A stretch of DNA of 14,599 nt, from NCBI RefSeq assembly GCF_943914685.1, contig NZ_CALUCZ010000028.1, forward strand, positions 1-14,599. Direction: 5' to 3'. This document shows, piece by piece, positions 5,894 to 14,180 of the stretch (the first letter of the stretch is position 1; every line of letters begins with the position of its first letter). This stretch comes from an uncultured Mobiluncus sp. Its GTDB lineage: Bacteria > Actinomycetota > Actinomycetes > Actinomycetales > Actinomycetaceae. The notes beneath the pieces are model-generated. The model did no database searches. It saw only the letters and a list, made by a program, of their open reading frames with translations, and was not told the DNA's origin. The position numbers and the translations under genes are program-made.

Positions 5894-7021
5894 ATGAGTG
5901 AAGGCGAACAAAAGACCCGAGTAGCGGTTATTTTCGGCGGGCGCAGCGGGGAACACTCGATTTCTTGCGCCACGGCAGCGGGCGTGCTCGACCACATCGA
6001 CCGCACGCGTTTTGAACCGATACCGATTGGAATCACCAAGGCTGGAGCGTGGGTGTTGATGCCCGATGAGTCCGATTCACTGCGTTTGCAGGACGGCCAG
6101 GGGGCCGAGATTGGGGACAACGGGACGTTCGTGGCGTTGGTGCCGCAAAACCAGCATCTATTCTTTTGGGATTCCCGCACCCCCAGCGCTCCCATCAAGG
6201 ACCTGGGCCGCATCGACGTGGTGATGCCCCTGCTGCACGGACCGTACGGTGAGGACGGGACGATTCAGGGTCTGTGTGAGATGGTTGGCGTGCCCTATAC
6301 CGGTTGCGGGGTGGGCGCTTCCTCTAACGGTATGGACAAGGGGTGTGCGAAAGTTCTGTTGGAACACGGGGGGATTCCGGTGGGACGCTACCACGTCATT
6401 ACGGACTTTGATTGGCGCCACCGTGCGGACGAAGTCCCGGCCCCGATTCTGTCGTGGGGGTTGCCGGTCTTTGTGAAACCGGCGCGTGCCGGGTCTTCCT
6501 TGGGGGTCACCAGGGTGGACTCGTGGCAGGACTTTGAGGCTGCGGTCGTCGCCGCTCGCCGCCACGACCCGAAAGTTATCGTGGAGGCCGCGGTGCAGGG
6601 CGCTCGTGAAATTGAGTGTGCCGTGTTGGAGGGGCGAGCCGGGGGAGCCCCCCGCACCACCCCGCCGGGGGAAGTCGTGATGGTTTCCACCCCCGGAATG
6701 TACGATTTCCAATCCAAGTATTTCGCCAACGAGGCGGTGCAACTCCAGATTCCCGCCCAGATTCCCGCCGGGGTCGCGACCCAGATTCAGAGCTACGCTC
6801 GCCAGGCTTTCCAGCTGTTAGGCGGGGAGGGCCTGAGCCGGGTGGACTTTTTCTATGTGCCCGATACCGGGGAAATTATCCTCAACGAGGTCAACACCAT
6901 GCCCGGCATGACGCCCTATTCCCTGTATCCGGGAATGTGGGAAAACGTGGGGCTGTCCTACACTGACCTGGTCACTGAGCTGATTGAGCTGGCTTTAGCT
7001 CACCCGCAAGGGTTGCGGTGA
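5894..7021 (+). CDS. ddl: D-alanine--D-alanine ligase
   Basis: Ddl joins two D-alanines using ATP, supplying the dipeptide end of the peptidoglycan stem. The 375 residues have the full ATP-grasp Ddl layout: GGRSGEHSIS (residues 15-24, substrate Glu20), HGPYGEDG (115-122), SSNGMDKG (143-150), the ATP-binding FVKPARAGSSLGV (193-205), the omega loop YDFQSKYF (270-277) and the metal-binding NEVNTMPGMT (331-340). The loop keeps Tyr276, which aligns with E. coli DdlB Tyr216, so a D-Ala-D-Ala product is expected, not D-Ala-D-Lac. The frame is open further upstream, but ATG 5894 gives the family N-terminus. It lies 43 bp after the small membrane protein gene and is probably in the same transcript. 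Confidence 0.95.
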   Translation: MSEGEQKTRVAVIFGGRSGEHSISCATAAGVLDHIDRTRFEPIPIGITKAGAWVLMPDESDSLRLQDGQGAEIGDNGTFVALVPQNQHLFFWDSRTPSAPIKDLGRIDVVMPLLHGPYGEDGTIQGLCEMVGVPYTGCGVGASSNGMDKGCAKVLLEHGGIPVGRYHVITDFDWRHRADEVPAPILSWGLPVFVKPARAGSSLGVTRVDSWQDFEAAVVAARRHDPKVIVEAAVQGAREIECAVLEGRAGGAPRTTPPGEVVMVSTPGMYDFQSKYFANEAVQLQIPAQIPAGVATQIQSYARQAFQLLGGEGLSRVDFFYVPDTGEIILNEVNTMPGMTPYSLYPGMWENVGLSYTDLVTELIELALAHPQGLR

Positions 7022-7073
7022 GGCGGACGCAGCTATCGTCCCCCGGAGCGGACCCGGCAGCCGAAACTACAGA

Positions 7074-7079
7074 TAGAAT
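7074..7079 (+). promoter_or_regulatory. Possible -10 element for the ATP-grasp gene
   Basis: TAGAAT lies 23 bp before the start codon within an 81-bp gap after ddl. It is a good -10 match, but no clear -35 is seen 16-18 bp upstream. If real, the ATP-grasp gene has its own promoter with a leader of about 17 nt carrying GAAAGGAC (7091-7098). No strong terminator separates it from ddl. Confidence 0.3.
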
Positions 7080-7102
7080 GAATGTGAATCGAAAGGACAA
7101 CG

Positions 7103-8011
7103 ATGTCAGACAAAAAAGTCATTTTGGTAATGAGCTCCGAAACCCCCCAAGGACTGGACGGCGACCAGGACTTATGTGATGCCCTGCGCGACCACGGAAT
7201 CGAACCCGTGATGCGCAACTGGGACGACCCCAGCGTGGACTGGTCAGAGGGCCGTTTTGCGGTGCTGCGTTCGACTCCGAACTATGCCCACCGCCGCGAG
7301 GAGTTCCTCAAGTGGGCTCGTTCCGTGCCAAAGTTGCTGAACACCCCGGAAATCTTGGAATGGAACACGGATAAGCACTACCTGCGCGAGCTGCAAAAGC
7401 TGGGGATGCCCATCATTCCGACGACGTGGCTGGAACCCGAACGAAACCTCACTAAACACCAGGTTCACTCTCGTTTCCCCGCTTTTGGCGACTTCGTGGT
7501 GAAGCCGACCATCTCCAGCGGGGGGCGCGGCGTGGGACGCTACACTTCGACCTCCGCCAATTCGCGGCGCGAAGCTATCGAACACGCTATGGACCTGCTG
7601 TCCGCCGGTTCGGGCGTGATGATTCAGCGCTACCTAGAGGAAGTTGAGACTCAAGGCGAAGTCTCTCTGGTGTACTACAACGGAGTCATTTCCCACACGG
7701 TGCAAAAGACCGCTATGCTGCACGCTGCCTGCGAGGGCCCGGAACCGGAACAGATCGTCACCGCCCGTTATTCCAGCCAAGAAGAATGGGGCTGGGGCGA
7801 GCAGGTGCGCCGCTACATCCACGACTACATTAAGTTGACTTCGGAACATGATACCCAGGTCCTTTACGACCGGATTGACATGGTGGCTGACGGCAAAGGC
7901 TCGTACTATGTCATGGAAATATCGCTGGTAGAGGGCAACTTGTATCTGGATTCGACGAAAGAAGCGGTGGACAACTTCGTGGACGCCATTATCCAGCGCT
8001 ACTACTGGTAG
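7103..8011 (+). CDS. ATP-grasp ligase, DcsG/RimK-like superfamily
   Basis: This 302-residue protein has a preATP-grasp domain (about 1-85, with RNWDDPSVDW and VLRSTPNY typical of the actinobacterial DcsG-like group) and an ATP-grasp domain. ATP-grasp marks are WNTDKHYL (87-94), FVVKPTISSGGRGVGRY (131-147, Lys134), the MIQRYLEEVETQGEVSLVYY region (173-192), and metal-ligand candidates Asp259, Glu272 and Asn279. Such enzymes form an amide or related bond through an acyl-phosphate. DcsG itself closes the ring of D-cycloserine, but most homologues are uncharacterised and the substrate here is unknown. The ATG at 7103 follows GAAAGGAC with good spacing. No other cycloserine-pathway gene is present, so a cycloserine role is not supported beyond homology and ddl adjacency. 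Confidence 0.85.
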   Translation: MSDKKVILVMSSETPQGLDGDQDLCDALRDHGIEPVMRNWDDPSVDWSEGRFAVLRSTPNYAHRREEFLKWARSVPKLLNTPEILEWNTDKHYLRELQKLGMPIIPTTWLEPERNLTKHQVHSRFPAFGDFVVKPTISSGGRGVGRYTSTSANSRREAIEHAMDLLSAGSGVMIQRYLEEVETQGEVSLVYYNGVISHTVQKTAMLHAACEGPEPEQIVTARYSSQEEWGWGEQVRRYIHDYIKLTSEHDTQVLYDRIDMVADGKGSYYVMEISLVEGNLYLDSTKEAVDNFVDAIIQRYYW

Positions 8012-8037
8012 GCCAGTCTTTCGCTAGCGGTTGAGGT

Positions 8038-9576
8038 TTACCGGACGTCGTCGTCGACCCAGTCAAAAGTCCGGGTCACGGCTTTCTTCCACAAGCGCAG
8101 GGTGCGGTCGCGTTCAGCAGGGTCCATGGCGGGGTTCCACCGGTGGTGTTCCTGCCAGTTGTTGGTGACGTCCGCGGTGCCGCTCCAAAAACCGACGGCG
8201 ATGCCGGCGGCGTAGGCGGCGCCCAGAGCGGTCGTCTCGGCCACCATCGGCAGCACGACCGGCACGCCCAAAATATCGGACTGGAACTGCATCAGCAGGT
8301 TGTTTGCTGTCATGCCGCCGTCAACGCGCAGCTCACCGAGTTTCACGTGAGAATCGGACTCCATCGCGTCCAAGACTTCCCGGGTCTGGAAAGCGGTGGC
8401 TTCCAGGGCGGCACGCGCCAAGTGTCCTTTCGTGTTGTAGCGGGTCATGCCCACAATGACCCCGCGGGCGTCCCCTTTCCAGTAGGGCGCAAACAGCCCC
8501 GAAAATGCCGGCACGAAATAGACCCCGCCGTTGTCTTTCACCGAGGAAGCCAAGTCCTCCACGTCCTCGGAAGCCTCGATAATGTTCAGGTTGTCGCGCA
8601 GCCATTGAATCAGCGAGCCGGTCACCGCGATGGATCCCTCCAAGGCGTAAACGGTCGGCTCGTTGCCAATCTTGTAGCAAACCGTGGTAATCATGCCGTT
8701 TTCTGAAGGCATCGGGGTGGTGCCGGTATTCATCAGCATGAAACACCCCGTGCCGTAAGTGTTCTTTGCCATTCCCGGCTCAAAGCACGCCTGACCAAAG
8801 GTCGCGGCCTGCTGATCGCCCAAATCGCCAGCCACCGGCACTCCTGCCAGCAAACCGTCTTGGCGGCACTGACCGTAAACTTCTGACGAGGAACGAATCT
8901 CAGGCAGCATACTGAGGGGAATCCCGGCCTCCTGACAAATGTCCTCACGCCACTGCAAAGTGTTAAGGTCCATCAGCATGGTGCGCGATGCGTTCGTCAC
9001 GTCGGTGACGTGCAGGCCGCCGTTGATGCCTCCGGTCATGTTCCAGATGACCCAGGTGTCCGGGTTGCCGAACAGCAGCTCGCCTCGTTCGGCGCGTTCG
9101 CGCGCTCCCGGCACGTTTTCCAAAATCCACATAATCTTGGTGATGGAGGCATAGGTGGACAGGGTTTCGCCCACTAGCGGACGCCACCGGTCCGGCCCGC
9201 CGTTTTGCGCCAACCGGTCCACCAGGTCTTGGGAACGAGTATCCTGCCACACAATCGCGTTATAGATGGGCTGGCCGGTGGTTTTATCCCACACGATCGT
9301 GGTTTCGCGCTGGTTGGTGATGCCTAGGGCGGCGATGTCGTGGTGGTTGAGCTCCATTCCAGTCTGTTTCGTGGCGTTGCCCAAGGCGCGACCCACGACT
9401 TCCCGCACATTGAACCAGATTTCGGTCGCATCGTGCTCGACCCAACCGGGAGAGGGAAAAATCTGTTCGTGCTCCATCTGACCGACCGAAACTATGCGCC
9501 CGTAGTGGTCAAAAATAATGGCCCGAGACGAAGTCGTGCCCTGGTCAATCGCCATCACATATTTTTTCTGAGACAT
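8038..9576 (-). CDS. glpK: Glycerol kinase
   Basis: GlpK phosphorylates glycerol to sn-glycerol-3-phosphate in the cytoplasm. The 512-residue length is typical of FGGY-family glycerol kinases. Visible motifs are DQGTTSSRAIIFD (11-23), TNQRETTIVWDK (87-98), IVWQDTR (108-114), GDLGDQQAATFGQ and the ATP-side DGGMTANNLLMQFQ. The segment before GDLGDQQ reads SEVYGQ and has no histidine equivalent to the HPr-phosphorylated His of Firmicutes kinases, so PTS control by that route is unlikely. GAAAGGAC lies 8 bases before the ATG. It is 29 bp downstream of glpC on the same strand and is the last gene of the probable glpABCK transcript. No glycerol facilitator gene is present nearby. Confidence 0.97.
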   Translation of the reverse strand: MSQKKYVMAIDQGTTSSRAIIFDHYGRIVSVGQMEHEQIFPSPGWVEHDATEIWFNVREVVGRALGNATKQTGMELNHHDIAALGITNQRETTIVWDKTTGQPIYNAIVWQDTRSQDLVDRLAQNGGPDRWRPLVGETLSTYASITKIMWILENVPGARERAERGELLFGNPDTWVIWNMTGGINGGLHVTDVTNASRTMLMDLNTLQWREDICQEAGIPLSMLPEIRSSSEVYGQCRQDGLLAGVPVAGDLGDQQAATFGQACFEPGMAKNTYGTGCFMLMNTGTTPMPSENGMITTVCYKIGNEPTVYALEGSIAVTGSLIQWLRDNLNIIEASEDVEDLASSVKDNGGVYFVPAFSGLFAPYWKGDARGVIVGMTRYNTKGHLARAALEATAFQTREVLDAMESDSHVKLGELRVDGGMTANNLLMQFQSDILGVPVVLPMVAETTALGAAYAAGIAVGFWSGTADVTNNWQEHHRWNPAMDPAERDRTLRLWKKAVTRTFDWVDDDVR

Positions 9577-9605
9577 CGTTGTCTGTCCTTTCGTATCGGT
9601 TTTCC

Positions 9606-10952
9606 TCAGGCGTCACTAGGCCGGTGGTCAGATTTTGGGGAGCCGCCCGCGCTTTGACCCGGCAAGCCCAGTGCGCGAGCGAGAATCTCGATGGGGTGAA
9701 CGACTTCGGCGCCGGTTCCTTTCCGGATTTGCCAGCGACACGTCTCGGTGTCGCAGGCCGCCAAGTGGGGGTTCACGGCTTTAATCTTTGCAAACAGCGG
9801 TTTGCCGATGGCTTGGGCCACGGCGAATTTTTCTTTCTTTAGTCCGTAGGTTCCGGCGATACCGCAGCAGGGCTGGCCCGATTCCACCACGTGCACGCCG
9901 GGGATAGTTTCCAGCATTCGAATCGCCGGTTTGCCGATACCCTGGGATTTCACCTGACAGGGCTGGTGATAGGTCAAGGTCAGATCCAGCGGGCGCAAGT
10001 CGCTTTCCGGGAATTCGCCCTCGTCCATCAAATGCGCGATGAATTCGGAAGTCTCGAACAGGCGCGCGCCCACGTCTCGCAACACGGCATCGTTCAGCCC
10101 CATGATTTCGCGAGCCTCGTGGCGCAGCATTCCCGCACAAGACCCGGAAGAGGAAACAATTGGCAGGTGCTTACCGGCACGTTGCAGTTGGCGTGCCAGC
10201 TGCAAGACATGGCGCGAAGCGTCGTTGAACAGCCCGTTTGATTGTGACGCCAGCCCGCAGCAGCCCTGTTTCGGGACGATGACGCGATACCCCAGATGTT
10301 CCAGCACCTCGACCGTCGCGATGGACGTGGATACCTCAAAGTACGCTCCGGCGCAGCCGTGAAAGAACACAATAGGGCCGCGGTGCCACTTCATTTCAGA
10401 AGGCAGATACATGGTCGACTGGGGACGGCGCGGGACGTAGGGGCCGCCATAGACCGCCTTTTCGTGTCTCTTCCACCAAGTCAAGAAGCTGGTGGATTGA
10501 GCCACCGGGGTGGGGGCGTCGGCGTGGACTCCGATGACGGCCTGCACAAGTTTGCGAATCGGCCGGTTCCGTATCGCCGCGTTTGCGATGGGGGCCAGCG
10601 GGGTCAGCAGTTTGCCTTCCAGCTCGGTTTGGGTAATCAGGCGGTCGCGCAAGGGCATGTTGTCGGCCTTCATGACGGCACGCGCCTGGGCGTTGAGTTC
10701 GGCAATCTTCACCCCGTGAGGGCATACGGTAGTACAGATGGAGCAGCCCGAGCAGTAGTCTAGGGACCTGTCCACTGACTGACCCTTGCGGAACCGTTCC
10801 GCTTGGGGGCCCACGAACTTGGGACCGGAAAAGTTCGGGGTGACCCGCATGACCGGGCATTGGGTTTCGCAGATGGTGCATTTCAGGCACTGATCCAGGG
10901 AAGTGCGCGCCAGGTTCGCTTTGGCATAGTCGAGTGCGTTGATTTCCGTCAT
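9606..10952 (-). CDS. glpC: Anaerobic glycerol-3-phosphate dehydrogenase subunit C
   Basis: GlpC is the iron-sulfur subunit that links the GlpAB dehydrogenase to the membrane and the quinone pool. The 448 residues show two [4Fe-4S] ferredoxin motifs, Cys22/25/28/32-Pro and Cys67/70/73/77-Pro. Two cysteine-rich CCG domains follow, one through FFHGCAGAYFEV and KQGCCGLASQ, the second through TYHQPCQVK and GQPCCGIAGTYG. No transmembrane helix is apparent, as in E. coli GlpC. The ATG overlaps the glpB stop (ATGA), with GAGAGGAG upstream, so translation is coupled. Related CCG-domain subunits occur in glycolate and lactate oxidases, but the neighbouring glpA and glpB settle the assignment. Confidence 0.94.
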   Translation of the reverse strand: MTEINALDYAKANLARTSLDQCLKCTICETQCPVMRVTPNFSGPKFVGPQAERFRKGQSVDRSLDYCSGCSICTTVCPHGVKIAELNAQARAVMKADNMPLRDRLITQTELEGKLLTPLAPIANAAIRNRPIRKLVQAVIGVHADAPTPVAQSTSFLTWWKRHEKAVYGGPYVPRRPQSTMYLPSEMKWHRGPIVFFHGCAGAYFEVSTSIATVEVLEHLGYRVIVPKQGCCGLASQSNGLFNDASRHVLQLARQLQRAGKHLPIVSSSGSCAGMLRHEAREIMGLNDAVLRDVGARLFETSEFIAHLMDEGEFPESDLRPLDLTLTYHQPCQVKSQGIGKPAIRMLETIPGVHVVESGQPCCGIAGTYGLKKEKFAVAQAIGKPLFAKIKAVNPHLAACDTETCRWQIRKGTGAEVVHPIEILARALGLPGQSAGGSPKSDHRPSDA

Positions 10953-12253
10953 GACCGGCTCCTCTCAAGGGACGCCAACGATTGCACAGCCGCCCAGGCG
11001 CTGCCTAAGGCGAGGCCTTCCCCGGAAAGTTCGCGCCACGGCGCGCAGGCTCCCAGCATTTCGCCCAAGCAGTACACATTGTCGTAGAGCCGGCGACCGG
11101 ACGCATCAACGGGACGCATCGTGGCATCGACCGCCACTCCTGACATCAGCACCCGTTCGAGTTCCTGGCGATTTTCCCGGTCAATCTGATGAATGGAGTT
11201 GAGGTAGCCGGTGGCATCGGGCGCGGGGGTAAACACGGGGAGGTTAAAGACCTTTTCTTGGATATTTAAATGTGAGTCGCGCTCAAAGTTGCCCGAGGTC
11301 ATTCCGCCCGCCGCGTCTAATACCGCGTCAACTTTCACTTCGTCCACGCCCCCGGCCCGCGCGACCCGCAGCGCGGACACGGTGCCGTCCAGGCTGGCAG
11401 CGGACAAAACCGCGCAGTTGGTGTGGATATCTACGCGGGCCTCGCGGCAGCTGTTGACCAAGATGTCGTAGGCGCGTCGGCCCAAGATGGAGGGGGGAAC
11501 GGTGGGAACTTCGGCGACTGGCGCGTGAACCAGGGCTTGAAATTCGCGAAAAGTTTGCGGGCTCAATCCCAGCAGCGCTGGAATAAGGACGGTTTCCCCG
11601 CTTTGCACGGTGTCGTTCAGCAGGGTGGCGAATTGTTGGCGCAGTTTAGCGGCTCGCTGCGGGTCCAAGTCAGCGACATCAAAGTTTCGGGCGTAGTCCG
11701 TGGCGGTAACGTCAGCTTCGTCTCCACGTCCGCTCAGATCCAGGGTCACTGCTCGCGCTGAAAGCGAGAACCGCGCAGCGCGATTAAGGTTGTCCGCGAT
11801 GAGAGTCGCGGGGAAGTCTTTGAATTGTTTGAGGCCCACTACCAGCAGTTTCATCTGGTCGTGCAGGGCTCCCGCGGCGCAGGTTTTGGGCACCAGGTAG
11901 GTGGGGCGAACGGATCCCAGGGCAGAAGCTAGGAATGTGTTCGTGTTCGTGGCGTTGGCTGGCGCCCAAAAATCGGGCAGGGCATGGCGATACCATTCCA
12001 TTCCGGCGCGTAAGTGTTCGGTCCCAATGAGGCGGTACGGGTGGTTATCTGGCAGGTCGTCGACAGCTTGGTAGGGGTCGCCAGCCACCGGGTCGGGACG
12101 GTCGGGGAGGTAGCCCAACAGGTCGCCGGTACCGGCAGAAAGTACCAGGCCTCCGAGGCCTTTGGTATATACCGTAACGTGGTATCCTTTTTCGTGAGCC
12201 ATGAGGGCAGCGCTTAAACCGGCCAATCCCGCTCCGATTACTGCGATTTTCAC
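10949..12253 (-). CDS. glpB: Anaerobic glycerol-3-phosphate dehydrogenase subunit B
   Basis: GlpB is the flavin-containing second subunit of the anaerobic G3P dehydrogenase and passes electrons between GlpA and GlpC. The 434 residues begin with a dinucleotide-binding motif, IGAGLAGLSAAL (residues 6-17), then the GlpB-type segment LSAGTGDLLGYLPD (about 38-51). The C-terminal flavin-side segment around NVYCLGEMLGACAPW is also visible. The start is GTG at 12253, supported by AGGAGGT five bases upstream and by the 4-bp GTGA overlap with glpA. The length is close to the E. coli protein (about 420). The weaker family signal compared with GlpA and GlpC is normal, and operon context supports the call. 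Confidence 0.9.
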   Translation of the reverse strand: MKIAVIGAGLAGLSAALMAHEKGYHVTVYTKGLGGLVLSAGTGDLLGYLPDRPDPVAGDPYQAVDDLPDNHPYRLIGTEHLRAGMEWYRHALPDFWAPANATNTNTFLASALGSVRPTYLVPKTCAAGALHDQMKLLVVGLKQFKDFPATLIADNLNRAARFSLSARAVTLDLSGRGDEADVTATDYARNFDVADLDPQRAAKLRQQFATLLNDTVQSGETVLIPALLGLSPQTFREFQALVHAPVAEVPTVPPSILGRRAYDILVNSCREARVDIHTNCAVLSAASLDGTVSALRVARAGGVDEVKVDAVLDAAGGMTSGNFERDSHLNIQEKVFNLPVFTPAPDATGYLNSIHQIDRENRQELERVLMSGVAVDATMRPVDASGRRLYDNVYCLGEMLGACAPWRELSGEGLALGSAWAAVQSLASLERSRS

Positions 12254-13989
12254 CTAGCACCTCCTGTCGGTTCGTCACGGTCCGTGCCGTGGTTTAACGC
12301 CAGGTCTCCGGTGGCGCGGCTAGATTCCGGACTGGGACCGGGCAGGTGTTCCAGGTCCAAGGTGCCCAAGATCCATCTCTGCAAGGCCATCTCACGAGCC
12401 AGCGCGCCGTAGAGAATGGGGGTGATTCCGCCCAAACGGTTGGACAAAAACAGGTTCAACATGGTGGTGCTGACATCGGCCCGTAGTGCGGTGGGACGGG
12501 GGGCACCAGAAGTGGTACTAGGGTCGGGGGGCGAGGTTTTGGAGGAAGTGGCGGAAACAGGCGATGCCGGGGGATTTACAGAGCGGAAATCGTGAATAAT
12601 GCCTGCGGTGCGCGCCCCGCAGAAACTGCCTTGGCAAGGTCCCATGCCGATGCGAAGCTGGCGGCGCAAATCGTCGATGTTTACCCGGGGATTTTCCTGT
12701 AGAGCCTCCAGAATCATTCGCTGGTTGACCAGTTCGCATTCACAAATGATGGGGTCGTCGTGGCGGTCTGTTTCGCGGGCCTGCAACCGGTCGGACAAAT
12801 GGCTGAAACGGCGGGCGCGAGCGGAGGGAACCGGCTCTTGTGCGGTGGTACAAACTCGATTGTCGCCCAGCTGGTGACACATAATGTTTACGACCTTTTC
12901 CGCCATTAGGCGGTAAGTCGTGAGTTTGCCGCCCACAATGGTCAGGAAACCGCGAATGTTGTCACGCTCTAAGTGGTCGAGAATGGCCATGCCGCGAGTC
13001 ATATGCCGGGTGTCTGTGGCGCTGACTCGCGTATCTCGCAGCAGCGGGCGCGCGCCAGCCCAGACGTGCAGGGGGCGGGCTTGGCGCAAACCGGGAACCA
13101 TTTGCTCGCCCTTGTCAAGCATTTGTTGGACTTCTTCCGGCTTGATGGCCAGAAAATCCGGTTTGACAGCAGGCTGGTCGGTGGTCCCGATGATACAGAT
13201 GGGGTGGGCTGGCACCAGGATATCGCCGTCACCGGAGAGGGCGCAGCGGTTGATGACGTGGTGTACCAGACGTTGATTAAAACCAATCATGATACCCCGA
13301 CCAGGTATAATTTCTATATCGCTGGCACCTGCCATTTCGGCAATCTGACCCGCCCACGGACCCGCCGCATTAATAACAAAGCGACAATCAACGTGAACGT
13401 CCGCACCGGTTTTTTCGTCCCGAGCTGACACCGCGCAGACCGCACCGTCCTTGACCGTAATCGATTCAACCCGGTGGTAGGGCAGGATTGTCGCGCCGTA
13501 TTCCTGGGCGGATTCCAGGGCGCCCCAGATGAGTTTCCACCCGTCCACCGCTCCGTCATTGACTTGGAAAGTGCGTTTGATTTGTGGATTCAGCCGCGGT
13601 TCCGCCTTGAAAGCGGTACTGAGTGGAATTTCTTCGCAGGTCACACCGGCTTTGAGGGCAGCTGGGAGGAAACGATCCGCATACTCCTCGGGGTCATTGG
13701 GCGTCAACACAAACAGGCCGCCCACGTCCTCTAACGCATCGGCGTTGATACGGCGCAAAATAGCGTTTTCATCGGCGCACTGAGTGGCTGATTCGGGGTC
13801 AGAGATGACGTAACGTCCGCCCGAATGCAGCAGTCCGTGGTAGCGAGCGGAAGTCCCTTGCCCAATATCGGCGCGTTCCAACAGAATGACATCGTAGCCG
13901 CGCATTGCCGCATCGCGAGCCACCCCAGCACCGGTAGCTCCGCCTCCGATAACAACGAGGTCAGCGTGCAGGCGGGTGAGAGAACTCAT
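12250..13989 (-). CDS. glpA: Anaerobic glycerol-3-phosphate dehydrogenase subunit A
   Basis: GlpA is the FAD-dependent catalytic subunit that oxidises sn-glycerol-3-phosphate to dihydroxyacetone phosphate. The 579 residues include the FAD-binding VVIGGGATGAGVARDAA (12-28), the family segment SARYHGLLHSGGRY (47-60) and the C-terminal IVGGKLTTYRLMAE (351-364). A BFD-type [2Fe-2S] domain follows with Cys416, Cys418, Cys452 and Cys457. This C-terminal domain separates GlpA from aerobic GlpD. Residues 472-500 form a Pro/Ser/Thr/Ala-rich linker before the last conserved part, unusual for a cytoplasmic enzyme. It heads glpABC-glpK. There is no clear ribosome site; TAGGCT six bases before the ATG suggests a leaderless mRNA. 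Confidence 0.96.
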   Translation of the reverse strand: MSSLTRLHADLVVIGGGATGAGVARDAAMRGYDVILLERADIGQGTSARYHGLLHSGGRYVISDPESATQCADENAILRRINADALEDVGGLFVLTPNDPEEYADRFLPAALKAGVTCEEIPLSTAFKAEPRLNPQIKRTFQVNDGAVDGWKLIWGALESAQEYGATILPYHRVESITVKDGAVCAVSARDEKTGADVHVDCRFVINAAGPWAGQIAEMAGASDIEIIPGRGIMIGFNQRLVHHVINRCALSGDGDILVPAHPICIIGTTDQPAVKPDFLAIKPEEVQQMLDKGEQMVPGLRQARPLHVWAGARPLLRDTRVSATDTRHMTRGMAILDHLERDNIRGFLTIVGGKLTTYRLMAEKVVNIMCHQLGDNRVCTTAQEPVPSARARRFSHLSDRLQARETDRHDDPIICECELVNQRMILEALQENPRVNIDDLRRQLRIGMGPCQGSFCGARTAGIIHDFRSVNPPASPVSATSSKTSPPDPSTTSGAPRPTALRADVSTTMLNLFLSNRLGGITPILYGALAREMALQRWILGTLDLEHLPGPSPESSRATGDLALNHGTDRDEPTGGAR

Positions 13990-13995
13990 AGTAAA

Positions 13996-14001
13996 AGCCT
14001 A
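13996..14001 (-). promoter_or_regulatory. Possible leaderless -10 element of the glp operon
   Basis: On the minus strand TAGGCT is followed by TTTACT and then the glpA ATG. This is the TANNNT-N6-ATG layout of leaderless actinobacterial genes, and no Shine-Dalgarno sequence competes with it. No convincing -35 is present 17-18 bp upstream, so an activator may be needed or the call may be wrong. The rest of 13990-14116 holds only a GC-rich palindrome (CGGCGCCG at 14039-14046) and no clear Crp/Fnr or GlpR-type operator. Confidence 0.3.
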
Positions 14002-14116
14002 TCTGATGTCCGGTGAGATGGGGGGCATTACGCGCTGGCGGCGCCGGCTGGCTGGAGGCTGCTCGTGCACATACAGAGAATCGTGGCGGGTAATCTGCGT
14101 CGGGTGGGCCGTGCGA

Positions 14117-14145
14117 TGGACAGAATTCAGCGCTGGAGTTACAAT
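14117..14145 (+). promoter_or_regulatory. ssrA promoter
   Basis: TGGACA (14117-14122), a 17-bp spacer and TACAAT (14140-14145) form a near-consensus housekeeping promoter, each hexamer one mismatch from consensus. Transcription would begin near 14152, giving a 5' leader of about 29 nt that RNase P would remove at 14181. The leader contains a small TGCC-ACT-GGCA hairpin (14154-14164). Confidence 0.7.
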
Positions 14146-14180
14146 GGAATACTTGCCACTGGCAGGGATAACTGAATAGC

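Noticed and set aside
4425..6213. Long minus-strand open frames opposite plsC, the small membrane protein and ddl (up to about 350 codons).
   Set aside because: They lie wholly opposite well-supported genes, show no recognisable domain, and their translations are rich in Arg/His/Pro/Ser, as expected for the reverse strand of GC-rich coding sequence.
7103..8011. Complete D-cycloserine biosynthesis cluster.
   Set aside because: Only DcsG-like and Ddl homologues are present; no DcsA-E-type genes or exporter are visible.
8012..8037. Bidirectional terminator between the convergent ATP-grasp gene and glpK.
   Set aside because: The 26-bp gap has only an 8-bp CGCTAGCG palindrome with no loop and no T-run.
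14031..14055. GC-rich repeat region upstream of glpA as an attenuator.
   Set aside because: It contains overlapping GGCTGG repeats and CGGCGCCG but no clear stem followed by a T-run, and it would lie upstream of the predicted transcript start.
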